Shown: positions 51,226 to 63,640, numbered from the stretch's first letter. The stretch: DNA of 64,000 nucleotides from Onchocerca lupi (GCA_028564675.1 JAOVVO010000341.1:1-64000); one strand, 5' to 3'. Notes: a model not told the origin generated them from the sequence alone. Made by a program: numbers and translations.

Positions 51226-51975
51226 CATTTATATCTACCTTTATACAGCGTTGAATTATAATTTTTGCAAGGTAACAAATTTAAGGTGCCATCCAAGTAT
51301 TATGAATTCAAAGGATTATAAATTTGTTTCATTTCATTTCGAAATATACAGTAAATGTTTGGCTAAGTTAAGTGAAAGTAGCGTGAAATAGAAGATTTCA
51401 AACTTTTTTCTGAAATCAAATTTCACTGAAGAAAAAACGGTTTCTTGGAGATGGGTTTTTTTTTTTTGAAAACTGAGTTTCTATAAATTTGACTAATTTA
51501 TTTTAAAACCAGGATTTACTGTAACTTGCGGAACAGAACAACAAACCGGAGTTAATATAACTTAAAAGAGATGAAAGTTACTTACTGAGATAACAGCATT
51601 TGACGGTATCAACAATGAGTTTAAAAAAATCAGTCTGTTCCTCGAAAATATGGAAATATAAGTTCATAAAAAAATTGAACATAAAATTATAAAAAATAGA
51701 AATAAAATAAAGAAGAAAATAAATCCAGAAAATTAAAATTTTTTGTAATTTTATACTTTTTTTGAAAATATGAAATTGAAATTTTTCAAATCAAAGAAAT
51801 ATGAAATTAAAAATAAAAACATGAAATTAAAATTAAATAAAACTATAAAATTGAGAATCTCAAGGAAGTACAAAGATGGAGTTGGCCATCGTTGCCCATA
51901 TTTTTCGATTGAAATTAGTCCTATTTCTGGCAATAAGGAAATCTGCTAACATAATACTGAAGTGTTGGGAAATAT

Positions 51976-51981
51976 TTTATT
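51976..51981 (-). promoter_or_regulatory. Poly(A) signal of the MRPS37 gene
   Basis: The minus strand reads AATAAA about 30 bases beyond the stop codon at 52013. Confidence 0.6.
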
Positions 51982-52012
51982 TACACTTAACAATATAAGT
52001 TTTCCGTTCATC

Positions 52013-52505
52013 TCAATTGGCTTTTCCATATTTATTCTTCCGATGGAAGATATCATCTGCATATGATTGATTCGGCAATCGCTTCAGTGCTTTATATGGA
52101 TACTGGCCTAGCTGAGGCTGTGGATATTTCTTCATTAAGTTGTTCATCTGATGCTTGGTCAAAACTGTCTTCCCATCGGTAGTACCGTCAAGCATACCCT
52201 GAAACATTTCATCTTTTTCCATGTGAAACCGATGAGTGACGTGGAAGATAATGTGAGCATGAATGAGTTAGAAATTGAATGAGATGTCTTACCTTCTTTG
52301 CGGCCTCAGCAAATTCCTTATTAGCTTTATAGGTTCTGTCCACGCAAGCCATATAATCTCGATTGAAATCTACGCAAGGTAAGTTGTCGTATTCCCATTT
52401 TTTCAAGCAATCGAAAAGGGCTTGCAGCTCTTTCGTACAAGTTTCCCCTACAAATTTCATAAAAGGTCTATGTAAGTATTTTATAGCTTGAGAACTTAAA
52501 GACAT
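52013..52505 (-). CDS. mrps-37: Mitochondrial small-subunit ribosomal protein MRPS37 (CHCHD1-like), 2 exons
   Basis: Exons in coding order: 52505-52293 and 52198-52013, joined in phase 0 for 132 residues. A twin CX9C coiled-coil-helix fold is visible: Cys23/Cys33 (CTKELQALFDC) and Cys44/Cys54 (CVDFNRDYMAC). It is followed by LTKHQMNNLMKKYPQPQ, resembling the LPNKLNKLLQRFPNKP tail of CHCHD1. Such proteins are imported through the MIA40 disulfide relay and, in this family, join the small mitoribosomal subunit. The C-terminal extension rich in Lys, Tyr and Asn (ending KYGKAN) is longer than in the human protein. GTTTCAG lies 3 bases before the ATG on the coding strand, indicating trans-splicing. 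The twin CX9C motif is certain; another CHCH-family member is possible. The gene sits next to the mitochondrial release factor, convergently. Confidence 0.82.
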
Positions 52506-53880
52506 ACACTGAAACAAAGAGCAGACGCTGGAATAAGTTAATGGAAAAAACCAAGCAAACTAACGGAGATATGAAAGTTTTGGAGAATGAATATCTCGAA
52601 AACTGGATGATATAATCAAGTATTCGACATCCCTCTACGCTCTTAAAAGGAAATAACCTCTCTATTCCTCTGTGAATTCAGATTCAAAAACAAAAATATA
52701 AGTTTCTACATCACTGTGTAAAAATCGGAAGAATACAGCAAGATTCCAGACATAAAGTCATCATTCCGTTTCTCGGAAGAAATCGTTCTGCATGTAGCAG
52801 AAGATACAACTGCAGATGAAAGTAAAAGTGTACAGTCAAGAAAGAAACGATAAGATTAAGGGACAAAGAAATTTAACATCAAGGAAAAAGTAACAAGAAG
52901 TCAAGGAAGGAATACAAGATAACGGAATAAGACAATTAACACTAAGAAAAAAAAAACAGCATATAAATTCAGCGGTAAAAAATACAATTAAAGTGAAACA
53001 AAGCGTGAATGTTTCAACGATCATTTTTGAATTAAACTACGTTGATATCATAAATACAAGTGAAGATCAAACCTCGTGGTTTCGTATAATTGCTCATTAT
53101 AAAATTCGTAGATTTTAACGGAATAAATTCCTTAAACTGCAACTGATCATTCTTTGCCAACTTGGTCTTAACTGCTATCTTGAAATTGCTTCTCGAAAGC
53201 GATGATGTAAATTGCATCGTCCTTCGTTACCAAAATTTGAACAAAATTATTGCATTTATGCTAACTTCCACGAATTAATCTCTGAAATAAGATAATGATA
53301 CATAGGAAATTACCGAAAAGTTATATTAAAAAGCAATTTTTAAACAAAATTTCAGGATATCTTCCCGACACCAATCATAGATAATCAAAACAATCACGTT
53401 TCACCGGGAATACGCAACCGGATTTCATGATGGACCCGTCAGAGTAGTACAAAACGTTGCAATCAAATTTGATGGTTCAGATCTCTGAAATCGTCGTTAA
53501 TAGCCTTGGTAGTAATAAGGTTCCGGATATCTAGTGGTATGGTGTTGGTGAGTTTTCGGGTAACCGATGAATATGATGTCGCTGAGTTTCGGGCTCATAA
53601 GAAATTCTGTAGAGAAAAATTCAGATTTATCTTAACGTGTAAAATAAAAAAAAGAGTGTGGATTGTAAATTACTTTTTTTTTTTTTTTTTTTTTTTTTAA
53701 ATATTTGGAACGAACTGAAAAACTATCATCTTTCGATCATCCATTCAGACAAAATTTATTAAATGAAACCGAGATATGTTACTTGTCAAATATCGATCTT
53801 ATTATCTTAGAATGCTACATACTTTCTCATAGTGAACCATAAATCCATTTTATCATGCTGATAGCGAAATACATTTACAG
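52506..53880. other. Divergent spacer upstream of MRPS37 and the 121-residue gene
   Basis: No coding sequence was recognised. A T run at about 53671-53698 is the main low-complexity element. TTTACAG directly precedes the next ATG at 53881. Confidence 0.5.
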
Positions 53881-54420
53881 ATGCCGAAACCGCGTCAAGA
53901 TTCCGTAGATCCCAATGCGGAACGAGTTCGAACTCACTTGTTTTTTTCATCCAAAGTACCACGCAATCCCTCGAGACGAAGACGACGTACTCGTAGTAAG
54001 TTTGAAGTAAAAATTAAGCAGGTCATAGAATGCATTTTTTTTTTTTTTTTAACGCACGACAACAATGTAGAACATGTGACAGTTCATGAAGTCAAATCGG
54101 ATGAAACTGTTATTATTGATAATTCAAAAACTTTTCAGGACAAATTGCTACTTTTCTTGTGAATTGCAGATAAATTGCACCAACTGATGCATCGTAAGGA
54201 TGAAATGGTGCAAACGGCACCTGCCGAATTAGACCCAACATTGTGGTCCGGTAATCAACGAGTACTTCATTTCGGGCCCATGGCACAACGTGATCCGTTT
54301 TTCTACTATTATCCAAAGGGATGGGATGTAATGTATCCGGCACACTTCGGTTTTTTTCCTTATCGGGCAACGTATGGATTTTTTTCTTGCCTATTTCTTT
54401 TAATAGATGTGTTTTCTTAG
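53881..54420 (+). CDS. Unknown small protein with basic N-terminus and hydrophobic C-terminus (2 exons)
   Basis: Exons 53881-53995 and 54170-54420 join as A|AT and encode 121 residues. The acceptor TTTACAG abuts the ATG, which favours this start and suggests trans-splicing. The N-terminal half is very basic, with an Arg cluster (SRRRRRTR) near residue 35. The second half carries DPTLWSGNQRVLHFGP, MAQRDPFFYYYPKGWD and a C-terminal hydrophobic segment (GFFSCLFLLIDVF) that could be a tail anchor. I do not recognise the family. A nematode-specific subunit of an organelle membrane complex would fit the size and layout, but that is a guess. The single intron contains a T-rich run and no alternative frame was convincing. 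Confidence 0.55.
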
Positions 54421-55540
54421 GATGCATTATTTAATGTTGATGTATTTTACTAACATCACTAAAGAAACTAAAGGAAAGAGAAAGGGAAAGAATTTATATA
54501 TCGATTAACTTCTTTCGAAATTGAGAGATCAAATTTTTAAGTGGGCTTTGATTTCTAAATCTATATAAGCAGTCAATTTTTGTAACAAATTTTAAAATTG
54601 TTGACTTTTTTGAAGTCTATTTTGCAAAAGAAGTTGTCTTTTAATTTCATTTTAATTTTTATTATACGAGTTTCTTTGTAGAGTCTTTTTGCAAATTAAA
54701 GACGACTTTCTCTTTCTATGCTTTCTTACGTAACTCCTTTGCTGAAGATTATTTATCATCGCTTAATGACGACATAGTCAAAAAAAAGCTTCATTTCAAA
54801 TTTCAGTAAACTGTAGCGTATGCTCCGGAAATTTGATTTTAAGTACTTAGTGACTGTAGTGAAGTTATTTAAACGTTCTAGACATGATATATGGGCGTGA
54901 TTATAAGACCGTAAATTACTTTTATAAGTTTACGATTTTTTACTATTGAAGATAAAGCTGGGAAATCTCAACAGAAATGAGAATGACATTAGGTATGTGA
55001 ATTAGTTCCCCTTATTTACTATTGAAGATAAAGCGGGGGAATCGGAGATAAAGATGAGAATTAAATACCGCATCGTAATATTCATTTTTATTTATTGTAA
55101 GTGATGAATCATAGAAATTTTCTGCAATAAGTACTTTGATTATTCGAATATATTTATGCTAAAATTTGGTTTCTCAAGCAATGACCAGGCAGAGCTTCAG
55201 AATAGAATCTTGCACAAAAAAGGGCTTTTTGTTATTCGTATAGAATTTCTGTCTCATTTTCTCTTCCTCTAAATCAGTAGTTAGATCTTCTCCAATAATT
55301 TTGATTAGAACTTATTAAAAAAATTTGTTTTTTTATTGGCATACTGAATGGTTTAAAATGCATTTTTCAACTAATTTTTCTAATGCATTTTATTTTTGAT
55401 CGCAACTAACGTATTTTATGATGTTGTCATACTAACGAAAATGTTAGGAAATGTTTATAGATTTCAGATTTTCTGAACGACTTCCCTGAAATTTATTCTT
55501 CGCATGCTATTGCCGTGATTTCATACGTGATGTATACAGC
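54421..55540. other. Intergenic spacer with an imperfect tandem repeat
   Basis: No gene is seen. A duplicated block with the core 'tttactattgaagataaagc.ggg' occurs at about 54935-54990 and again at about 55012-55066, both followed by 'agatgagaat'-like sequence. TATACAG lies one base upstream of the ATG at 55541. Confidence 0.55.
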
Positions 55541-57272
55541 ATGGTCAAACGTCAGTTTTCATCTCACTTTTTTCTAGATAATATCTTAACTGTGAGCGAA
55601 TCTGGCGGAATAAATTTTAATCATATCGTTTTATTTTCATTTTATAGGAAGTTTCGAGGATCTTCATCTGCGATTTGCATAAGCGCATTTGGCACCTTCT
55701 TGTCTTTAGGCGGTGCTTTAATGTTGCTTTTGGCACATTTCTCAATGGATAATTCCCCGCTCTTTAATTTGGAATATTATTATCAAAAACCGATACAATT
55801 GGCTGGTTCAGTTTTTCTTATTTGTGGTGGTATTCTCGTGATTGTATCACTCCTCTGTATAATATTATCGGTTAAGGTTCGTTCTAGAAATCATTTCTGC
55901 ATTTTATTAAAAATTTGAGCACTTTTATTATAAGGTATTCCTCTGTCGGATGTGGCTTAAATGTCTTATTCTGTTTAGGTTTTGGATGAGGATATCAGTG
56001 CCGAACTTGGACGGCGGCCACGTTTCACAATTTTGAAGCAAACTGCAAGAGTATATTTTTATGTTTCAGCGCTTCTGTTAATATTTTTTCGTTTTATTTT
56101 TTCAAGTAAAAAGAATTTAAGTGATCCTAATTTACTTCAGAATGACAGGGACGGTCCTTTACAAATGCATAAGAATTTACTGAAAATGTCTATTAACTAA
56201 AGCATATTAAAATGTCTTTTAAAGTAACACATATTAAAGTAAAGACTATACTTTAATATGCTTTAAACGTTTGTCTATTATCGAAAGTATAATTTCCAGA
56301 ATTCGTACATATCTAAAAGAAATTTTCCTTTCTTTCTTTATACTTATGCTTTCAATTAATTGTGATGTTTACGGAACCTGTTCGTATTTACGAAAAGTCT
56401 CCTTATCAGTCGATACCACCACCAGCATATCCAGTTTTGGAAAACAAATATACTCAAATGACGATGTTTAGTCCGAAATCAGAGTTGAAATTATATCCTC
56501 CTGTGTTAGTCATTTATTAAATAAACTAGTTTTTATATCGATTAAGTAATTATTTTTTTTCCCAAGCATTATATGTTTATTCGAAAATAGAATTTTTTTT
56601 TTTTTTTTTGAAAACATTTAAATACTAAATGAAATCGACATATGTTTTAATCAATTTGTTGTCTGTATTTGTCAGTGGATAGATGGATGGAATGTTTTGG
56701 GGTTGGCATTGTGAATAACCATTGAGATAATGGCACCTTGACAGTGATGTTTCTACCATGATTTTGTGTACGATCAAGTTGGTATCTGGAGCTGTGTTGT
56801 ACTGTATGGTCAGACAAGTCTGTTGATTAAGAAACACTATTAAGAAGTGCTAAAATTAATGGTAGACTTTAAAAGCTCCATTAATTCTGATTTTTCCTGC
56901 GAAAATTATATATATTCTTTATTTTATAGAATGCCTGGTTGTTCGACATTGTCGTTACATGATCGCTCATCAAGTTCCTATTTTGCTAATCCGTACAATA
57001 CTCTGCGAGCCGTTTCTTCGACAGTGTAATTTTCTGTTTGAAAATTCAAGATTTTACAGTTTAACTTAGGAATCCTTTCTAGACTTCTGGAAATTTGTGA
57101 AATGCAAATTAAAATATTCCTTTTCAGACAAACGGACATTGTAACGGAAAATCCACGAGCGAGTTCGTTGACAGGTACGCGAAAGTTTTCGAACGATTCC
57201 GTGCAAGCTCCACGTCGAGCAAAAAGTGTAGCTGCTTCGTCAATAAGAACTGAAAGAAGTCGGCATACTTAA
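55541..57272 (+). CDS. Unknown two-pass membrane protein with Ser/Pro-rich tail (6 exons)
   Basis: Exons: 55541-55554 (14 bases), 55648-55876, 55979-56050, then a fourth exon ending at 56504, then 56930-57025 and 57128-57272. The start of exon 4 is unresolved: 56320 (246 residues) or 56398 (220 residues), both in phase but with poor acceptors. The N-terminus MVKRQKFRGSSS is followed by one hydrophobic span (about 13-36), a short loop with Tyr cluster EYYYQKP, and a second span (about 58-80). The hairpin is followed by a long polar tail: VLDEDISAELGRRPRFTILKQ, then PYQSIPPPAYPVLENKY (a PPAY motif that WW domains could bind), then Ser/Arg-rich sequence ending RTERSRHT. Both termini would face the cytoplasm. 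Family unknown; loosely reminiscent of TMEM200-like hairpin proteins, but this is not established. The phases of introns 4 and 5 (GT|A in both) agree. Confidence 0.62.
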
Positions 57273-58795
57273 CGAAATGAATTTAAATCCTAAAAACAAT
57301 GAAAGAAGTTATAAAATTTTCCATGAAGTAGTTTCTGTGGCTCAGCATAAAATTTAATATATGTTTTCGAATTTATTACATTTTATCTCCAAGTCTTTCC
57401 AGACTTTATCTGTGTAATGATGTATAACAGATTGCCTTGATTCATATGATATTATCGTTTAGTTGTAACCTAGGCTGTTTCGTAATAATATATTTAGGCA
57501 TTAGAATTGAAATGTTTTCATTTAATTGATTAGATTTGAATATTTTTGGATTGATTGTGTGACTGACTTATAGTTATTGTGAACAAGCTGATCAGATAGT
57601 TCCTGGGAGAAGTTATTAGGTGTGAGAATTCCATTCTCCTAATGCAACAAGTCTTGTCATCCATTAATACCGCCAGTGAATCAGTCATTTAATGATATTA
57701 GTACTTTATGTTAGTCAGTTCATTGTGTAGTATTTTGTTCGTATTTCGTACAGAATTGCGCATAGATAAGTAAACTAGTCTGATGCAAATTCTTTGAAAA
57801 TTTGGACTTGTCACTAAGAAAGACTGTTTCTCTTTTGAGCATAGTGCATCTAGTAACGGTATGGTTGTCTGTCGGAAACAGTAGTATTAATATCCGAAAA
57901 AAAGTGTGTAATACTAGTTGCTCAACCTTTCATGGTTTTTTTTTTCTCTATCTCGAATCAGTTCTCAAAATTTCTGAATCGTTATTTGCCAGATATATGT
58001 TGTGTCTTCTCGAACTGTTTGAAGTCTCTGGGGAGACCTGGTGTGTCATATCTGATCTTATCCCATTCCCACAGTGCGATAAAATGTTCAAGTCAGATTT
58101 TAGGAATCAAAAGAAAAGGGATGTTATCCTTTCAAATTTGTAAAGATTTTCGATTTTCCATCCAAAGTATATGTTGAATTAATTCATCAATGTAATTAGT
58201 GAATTTCAATAAATAATTTAGTGAATGCTGGTGATACTGCAAACAGCAAAACTATTTCCCAATCGAATTCCCATTATAATATATTGATTCTTAAGTTCTT
58301 TCGTTTTGGGTCGAATTTGAAGACTGGATTTTAGAATCCTGTCATCATGTCTACTCAGTTTTATACGATAATTTCCGTTTAGTTATTTGATGCTGAAGAA
58401 GGGCTGAAAGAAATCGATTGTTCTTCCAAAAAGATAAAATTCTTCAGTGGGAAGCTGGTAGATTAATGGTTCTTTTTTTTTTTCTCTCTCGAAAATCGAA
58501 TACATTTGGATCATGAAATTGAACACTGGAGATAGATAAGAAATCGAAGAGAGATTTGCACAATTTTCAGTGTTGAATAGGAAACTCCTTTCTATCTATC
58601 CGCTTTATCATCACGATCAAAAAGAGTATGGGAATTTCACTTTTTTTTTTTTTCTTAATTCAGGAATTCCCATCGAGAGAGAAAAAAAAGAAAATTTATG
58701 ACATAACGGGTTGTTATCAAGAACTTCATCACAAACATAGGAATCAGCGCTAGGGGAACATACGCCGATCTTTATTTGATAAAAACCTTACCATT
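57273..58795. other. Spacer upstream of the p38-like kinase
   Basis: Contains the 3' flank of the membrane-protein gene and the 5' flank of the kinase. Overlapping open frames at 57802-58177 have no recognisable domain and no splice partners. Nothing else is seen. Confidence 0.5.
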
Positions 58796-61700
58796 ATGCG
58801 GTCTTTCACCAATGACGGTGAGTGAATCATTTGTTATTATATTATATCATCAGAATATCATAGTCGTTGTGTTTTGTTATTGTTTTGGATTGAATTCATC
58901 GGAAAAAAACTAATTGCGGTAAATGTTATATTTCTCTGAAAAAGAAAGAGAAAAAAGTTTTGATGTTAGCACCTCGGATATTTGTATGGTACTCTTATTT
59001 CGATATGATGTAACTGTTTGAACAATATATGTTTGTGTCATGGCGGAGATATCAGAAGAAATCATTTTATACAAATTCTCAACAAATAAAAAATATCAGG
59101 AAAAGTTCCGAAATATATGGAGACTATAAGCCATTAATTTCAGGTTCAAAAAGCACTAGCCAATTTATGTCGTCAGGTCAAAGATCTACTCGACAATTTC
59201 GCTATTTCAATATGCAAACTGTAGAGTTTGCGGTACCATCCGATTCAACAGATGAACTTTCAACTGTCGAATATTTGGGAGGTGGCTCATTCGGCAACGT
59301 TATGTAGGTATTTATGACATACTTGTCCTAGTTTGGAAATGTTTCAATTTCTGAAAACATAATTGGAATTTTTCGTAATCTTCATGTTGGATTTTCGAGA
59401 AAATAAAAAGTTACAAACTTTTGCAGAAAAGTTGCAAACTTTATTTGTGCCGACGGTCAACGAAGAGTTGTTGCAATTAAAAAATTATATGAACCATTTC
59501 GTGACGAAAAAGCTGCGTTGAGAGTCTACAGGTAAGGGATTTTAAGTTTCGAAAGAATGATGTTGTCATTCGACAGTTTTCTCTAGAACAAAGCTTGAAA
59601 TGTAGGAATGTTATAAAATTTAACAATTATGCAGTTCAAGCTAGTAAATCCAAACAGTGTGAGAGAACACCATTCTTCTTGACGAAGTATATATTGTCAC
59701 AAAAATTTGGTGCATTTGCATCGAGAGTGTAAGATATTAATTGAAGTTGCTGTAAATTTTAAACAAAAAGAAATGCTTATAGTTTGTGTCACTTTTTTTG
59801 AAAATTATGAAAAATTCATGAATTAATTATCATTCTCTTTCTTTTTTTTTCTTTTTTTGAGACATAACCATCCACATTCATTGCCATATTTCAGAGAAAT
59901 CCGTTTACTTCAAATGATGGTCCATGAGAATATTGTGCGGCTTTTAGACTTGTATACACCCGACAATTCATTTTCTACTCTTTCCATTGTGTAAGTCGTA
60001 CACTAATTCTACTTGAAACAACAAGAATTTACCTTACAAATTTTTCATTTTTAGTGAAAGAATGTTGCTATCCAGATGGGATAGGCCATAGAAATTTAGG
60101 TGGACTTCTTTAAAATTTACTTTTCAGTACTAGGTTTTATTAAAAATATGTGTAGAACTTGAAGTTTCATTATATTCTGCTAAATTAGTTGTTGAAGATA
60201 GCTTTAGAAAAGAACCGCAGAAATTTAAAATAGGAAAAGGTACTCTACGATTTTAATCTCTAATATGAAAGACTCTAATGTCAACTCTTACTTTTGCTTA
60301 TTATTTTTTGTTCAGTTTGTTTTCAAATAACCTTTCATTCTTTTCTATTCTGCATTATTCATCTTACTAGTCATGAAATTTGACTAGAATCCGTCATCTA
60401 GCTTTACATGACTAGTTGAAAACTTTTGTCCTTGTATTTTATTGTATTCGGGTTTATTTCTTAGAATATATCAATTGGATAACATTCTCAATATTTATGC
60501 ATCTTTTAGCTTTTTCTTTCAGGTATATTGTGACAGAATATGCCGGTAATAGTTTATATGAAATTTTGAAACGAGAACGTGAGACAGGATTACAAATCCT
60601 CACTCCAGAACATCATAAATTTATTATTTATCAGTTGTTGCGTGCATTAAAATACATCCATTCAGCAAATGTGATTTTTTTCGGATTCTTTAAAATTTTT
60701 TTTGTTTTTAAAAAATTGAAAAAGATAAAGATTGCAAATTGAATTAAATTTCGTTAAGGTTATGCATCGAGATCTGAAACCGGGTAATTTGGCTGTTACT
60801 GATGAATGTGATTTATCAGTTTTGGATTTTGGTTTGGCTCGTTCGTTGAATGCTGACGATACTGTTTTATCCGCATATGTGATAACACGTTGGTATCGTA
60901 GTCCGGAAGTCATGTATTGGAAGATATGTTCTTATGATAAACAAGGTATTGAATATCCCTTCCGCTATCGTAGCATTTAGTGTATGAATTCAGTCTTCAT
61001 AGTCATCTTTTTAGTAGTTAATTTTAGTTCATAAATTCTTTTGCAGTTAATCTTAATTCATAGATTCTGGCAAATTAACAGATATTTTGTTGTAAAAAAC
61101 TGAGGAAGTTGTTTTGTTGTAGGAGCTACAAAAGTTCTTATTTAGAAATTCTTTTTGGTAGTATTACTTTTTTCTTCAAAGAAATTTTTCAGCCGATGTT
61201 TGGTCTGTAGGTTGTATTCTTGCAGAACTTAGCCTTGGGCGTCCACTTTTTCCTGGAGAAGATTGTAAGTTTTAGTTTTTCACTCTTATATTTTGTTTTT
61301 TCTTTTCTTTTTTTTTTTTTTAATGTGTAGAAATCAAATGGTCAAGGAATTGATTTTCAGATTTTATTTTCGAAAATCTGGATTTGATAGTTCTTATCTT
61401 TTATGCAAATTGTTCGCCTATTTCAGATCATTAAATATTTGATTTTCAGCTATGGCACAATATCGCCTGATCGCAGAGTTGTGTGGGAGCCCAGATTCAG
61501 ATTTGTTGGCTAAACTGGCTTCCAATGAAGCCATTCTTAATGTTATAATAAAATTAGGTGTTTATTCGCGCAAATCTTTTTCGGACTACTTCCCTAAAAC
61601 TTTTTCCAAACATCTTGTTGATTTTCTGGACCGGATTCTCGTGCTGGACCCCGAGAAAAGGTTGCTGAATTTTATTCTTAAATTATGTTGTTTGAATGTG

Positions 61701-61987
61701 TCGGGGCAATAGCCACTGTTTTTGGGTTTTTTTAGGGGATTTCAGCTGAAAGAATTCATAAATTTCTCAAGTTGACGTTTCATCAATTTTCTGTCACTTT
61801 CAGAATGACGGTAACGGATGCACTTAGTCATCCTTATCTAGAGGAATATTCAATGCCAGAGGACGAGCCGGTAGCAGATGGGCCATTCATTTTGGACGAA
61901 GGATCAAATGGTAGAACAGTTGCAGAATGGAAAGGTATCCCTGATCGTTTACCATCACTTACTGATCCACAGCAAGAAAGTTTCTAA
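58796..61987 (+). CDS. p38-like MAP kinase with SAY activation-loop motif (9 exons)
   Basis: Exons: 58796-58817, 59144-59303, 59427-59531, 59895-59990, 60523-60670, 60759-60945, 61193-61264, 61450-61660, 61804-61987. They close to 394 residues. The first exon (22 bases, MRSFTND) is proposed because it ends in a consensus GTGAGT donor in the right phase; otherwise translation would start at Met 59167. Kinase signatures: Gly-loop GGGSFGNV (53-60), VVAIKK (Lys79), HRDLKPGN (Asp182), DFG (200-202), VITRWYRSPEV, DVWSVGCILAEL, and the C-terminal DEPVAD region that forms the docking groove in p38. HRDLKPGNLAV and RALKYIHSA place it with p38 rather than ERK or JNK. p38 enzymes transmit stress and immune signals through dual phosphorylation of Thr-Gly-Tyr. 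Here the equivalent positions are Ser215-Ala216-Tyr217. This could be a diverged PMK-type paralogue; I cannot assign which. Confidence 0.9.
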
Positions 61988-63346
61988 GAACTCAAATTTT
62001 TAGATTCATGTTTGTTTCGGATCATGAGTTAATGACGTTACTACGTTGTCGACTTAATATCTCTTAAGAAAATAGAAATGTGAAAGGAACTTTTTGAAAT
62101 AATTCTCAAATAACGATATACCGATTTACCGTGATCACTTGATTTAAACTATTTTACCGATTCAAACATAGGCTTATGACTTCCGGTCTTTGTCCAGGAG
62201 AATTTGGGATAAATAATATGTGAAGGATTAATCCTGCACTGTTTTTCTATTGTTGTTGATACGAAGTATATATTAATATATACGACTGTACGATATATAT
62301 AGAAGTTTATATTAATTACTTATTCCTAAAATTTCAGCTCTTATATGGGAAGAACTGTTGAATTTTGGTCAACGAAGAACAAATAATTGTTGAAGACAAT
62401 GATAACAAAAATGTGCATTAAATGATTTTTTTATTTGTGAAATACGTCATTTTTTTATTTGTTTCTCCGAAACCATATCAAAAAGTACGGAAAAATCAAC
62501 TGCCTGAACACATAAATAACTATCCTATTCCCAAAACGAATATTCCAATATCCGGAAATAAATCTGTCAGTTATTGACAAGAATTTCAAACTAAACAATA
62601 GAATTTCCAAAATGATTATTGAGATAGCGCAAAAGTTAGTCGGACATTATAGTGATTCAGGAATCAAACCAAGCATAATTATATCGAAAAAAATTTAATA
62701 AAAGGAAAATCAAGAAGAAAAACAAAGCAACAACTGTTCCTTCTTCAACAACTTAAAACCATCAAACAAATAATTTATGATCATAGTTTTTTTTTTTTCG
62801 TGATTATTACGAGCACTTTATGATTTGTATTGTTATATTGTGGGAAGACCAAAGTTGTTTTGCTCTCAACGTGATTAAGATTTCACTGAATAGAAGATAT
62901 CTCAATAGAATCGATAATCCTGTGACCCTCCTAAATGCTTCAGTGTCAGATAATCAATTGTCACTCAAAGCTTCTGATAAGTATGATATTGGATATTTAT
63001 AGTATATTTCGTTATACTTCCAGTTAGTTTTAAGTGACGTGCAACTTTTTTTCTTTCTTGCAAATAAGGAGTACGTTTTAGTTGTAATTAGCAATATTCA
63101 GCATGAACTATTGGTTTGATCCTGGCTAAATATGAAGTGTGGCAAGTGCATATCTGAAGGAACAATGTGAATAAATCAAGAAACATAGAATTCTTTCCCG
63201 ATTAGTATTATTGAATGTAGTAGGAGAGATAGGTGATGGGTGGACAAAAAGGAAGAGAACGAAGAAAGATTCTCATCATCTCGAGAGTCGAGAGTATTCA
63301 GGAGAGGCCCAAGTCGATCTCGGCCCAAATGAATGTTGATGATTGG

Positions 63347-63364
63347 GTGTGTGTGTGTGTGTGT
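63347..63364. repeat. GT dinucleotide run
   Basis: About nine uninterrupted GT units in the right-hand spacer. Confidence 0.9.
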
Positions 63365-63445
63365 TTATTTGTTGTGCCTATTGATGATTGTAATAGTGTC
63401 AATAGTAATTTCAGCATGCTGCTTCTACTGCTGCTGCTACTGCTT

Positions 63446-63471
63446 GGATGGATGGATGGATGGATGGATGG
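63446..63471. repeat. GGAT tetranucleotide run
   Basis: About six uninterrupted GGAT units, preceded by a short CTG/CTA-rich stretch. Confidence 0.9.
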
Positions 63472-63640
63472 TTTCAGATGACAGAGAGAGAGTATTCCGG
63501 AGAAGCAGAAAGGATGGAACGAATTGATCCGGTTTGATCTTCCGATTAGCTTCCATGGGAATAGAGGAAGGGGAAATGATGATAGGGAGAAGGACGCAAC
63601 TAGATAGATTGAATAGAAAAATATGAGGAAGTTGAGGAGT

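Larger units (their letters stand above)
51209..52012. other. Convergent spacer between release factor and MRPS37
   Basis: Contains the 3' untranslated regions of both flanking genes and AT-rich low-complexity sequence around 51655-51850. The minus-strand open frame at 51751-51933 is low complexity and has no support. Confidence 0.55.

Noticed and set aside
57802..58177. Two overlapping plus-strand open frames of 113 and 81 codons
   Set aside because: Unrelated frames over the same DNA, no domain, no splice signals linking to the kinase exons; likely chance.
59029..59303. Kinase start at ATG 59029
   Set aside because: A good acceptor (AATTTCAG) at 59143 lies inside that frame and pairs in phase with the ATG exon at 58796, so the 59029 start is less likely, though not excluded.
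63233..63527. Open frames rich in Cys/Val and Trp/Met in the right-hand spacer
   Set aside because: They are translations of GT and GGAT simple repeats.
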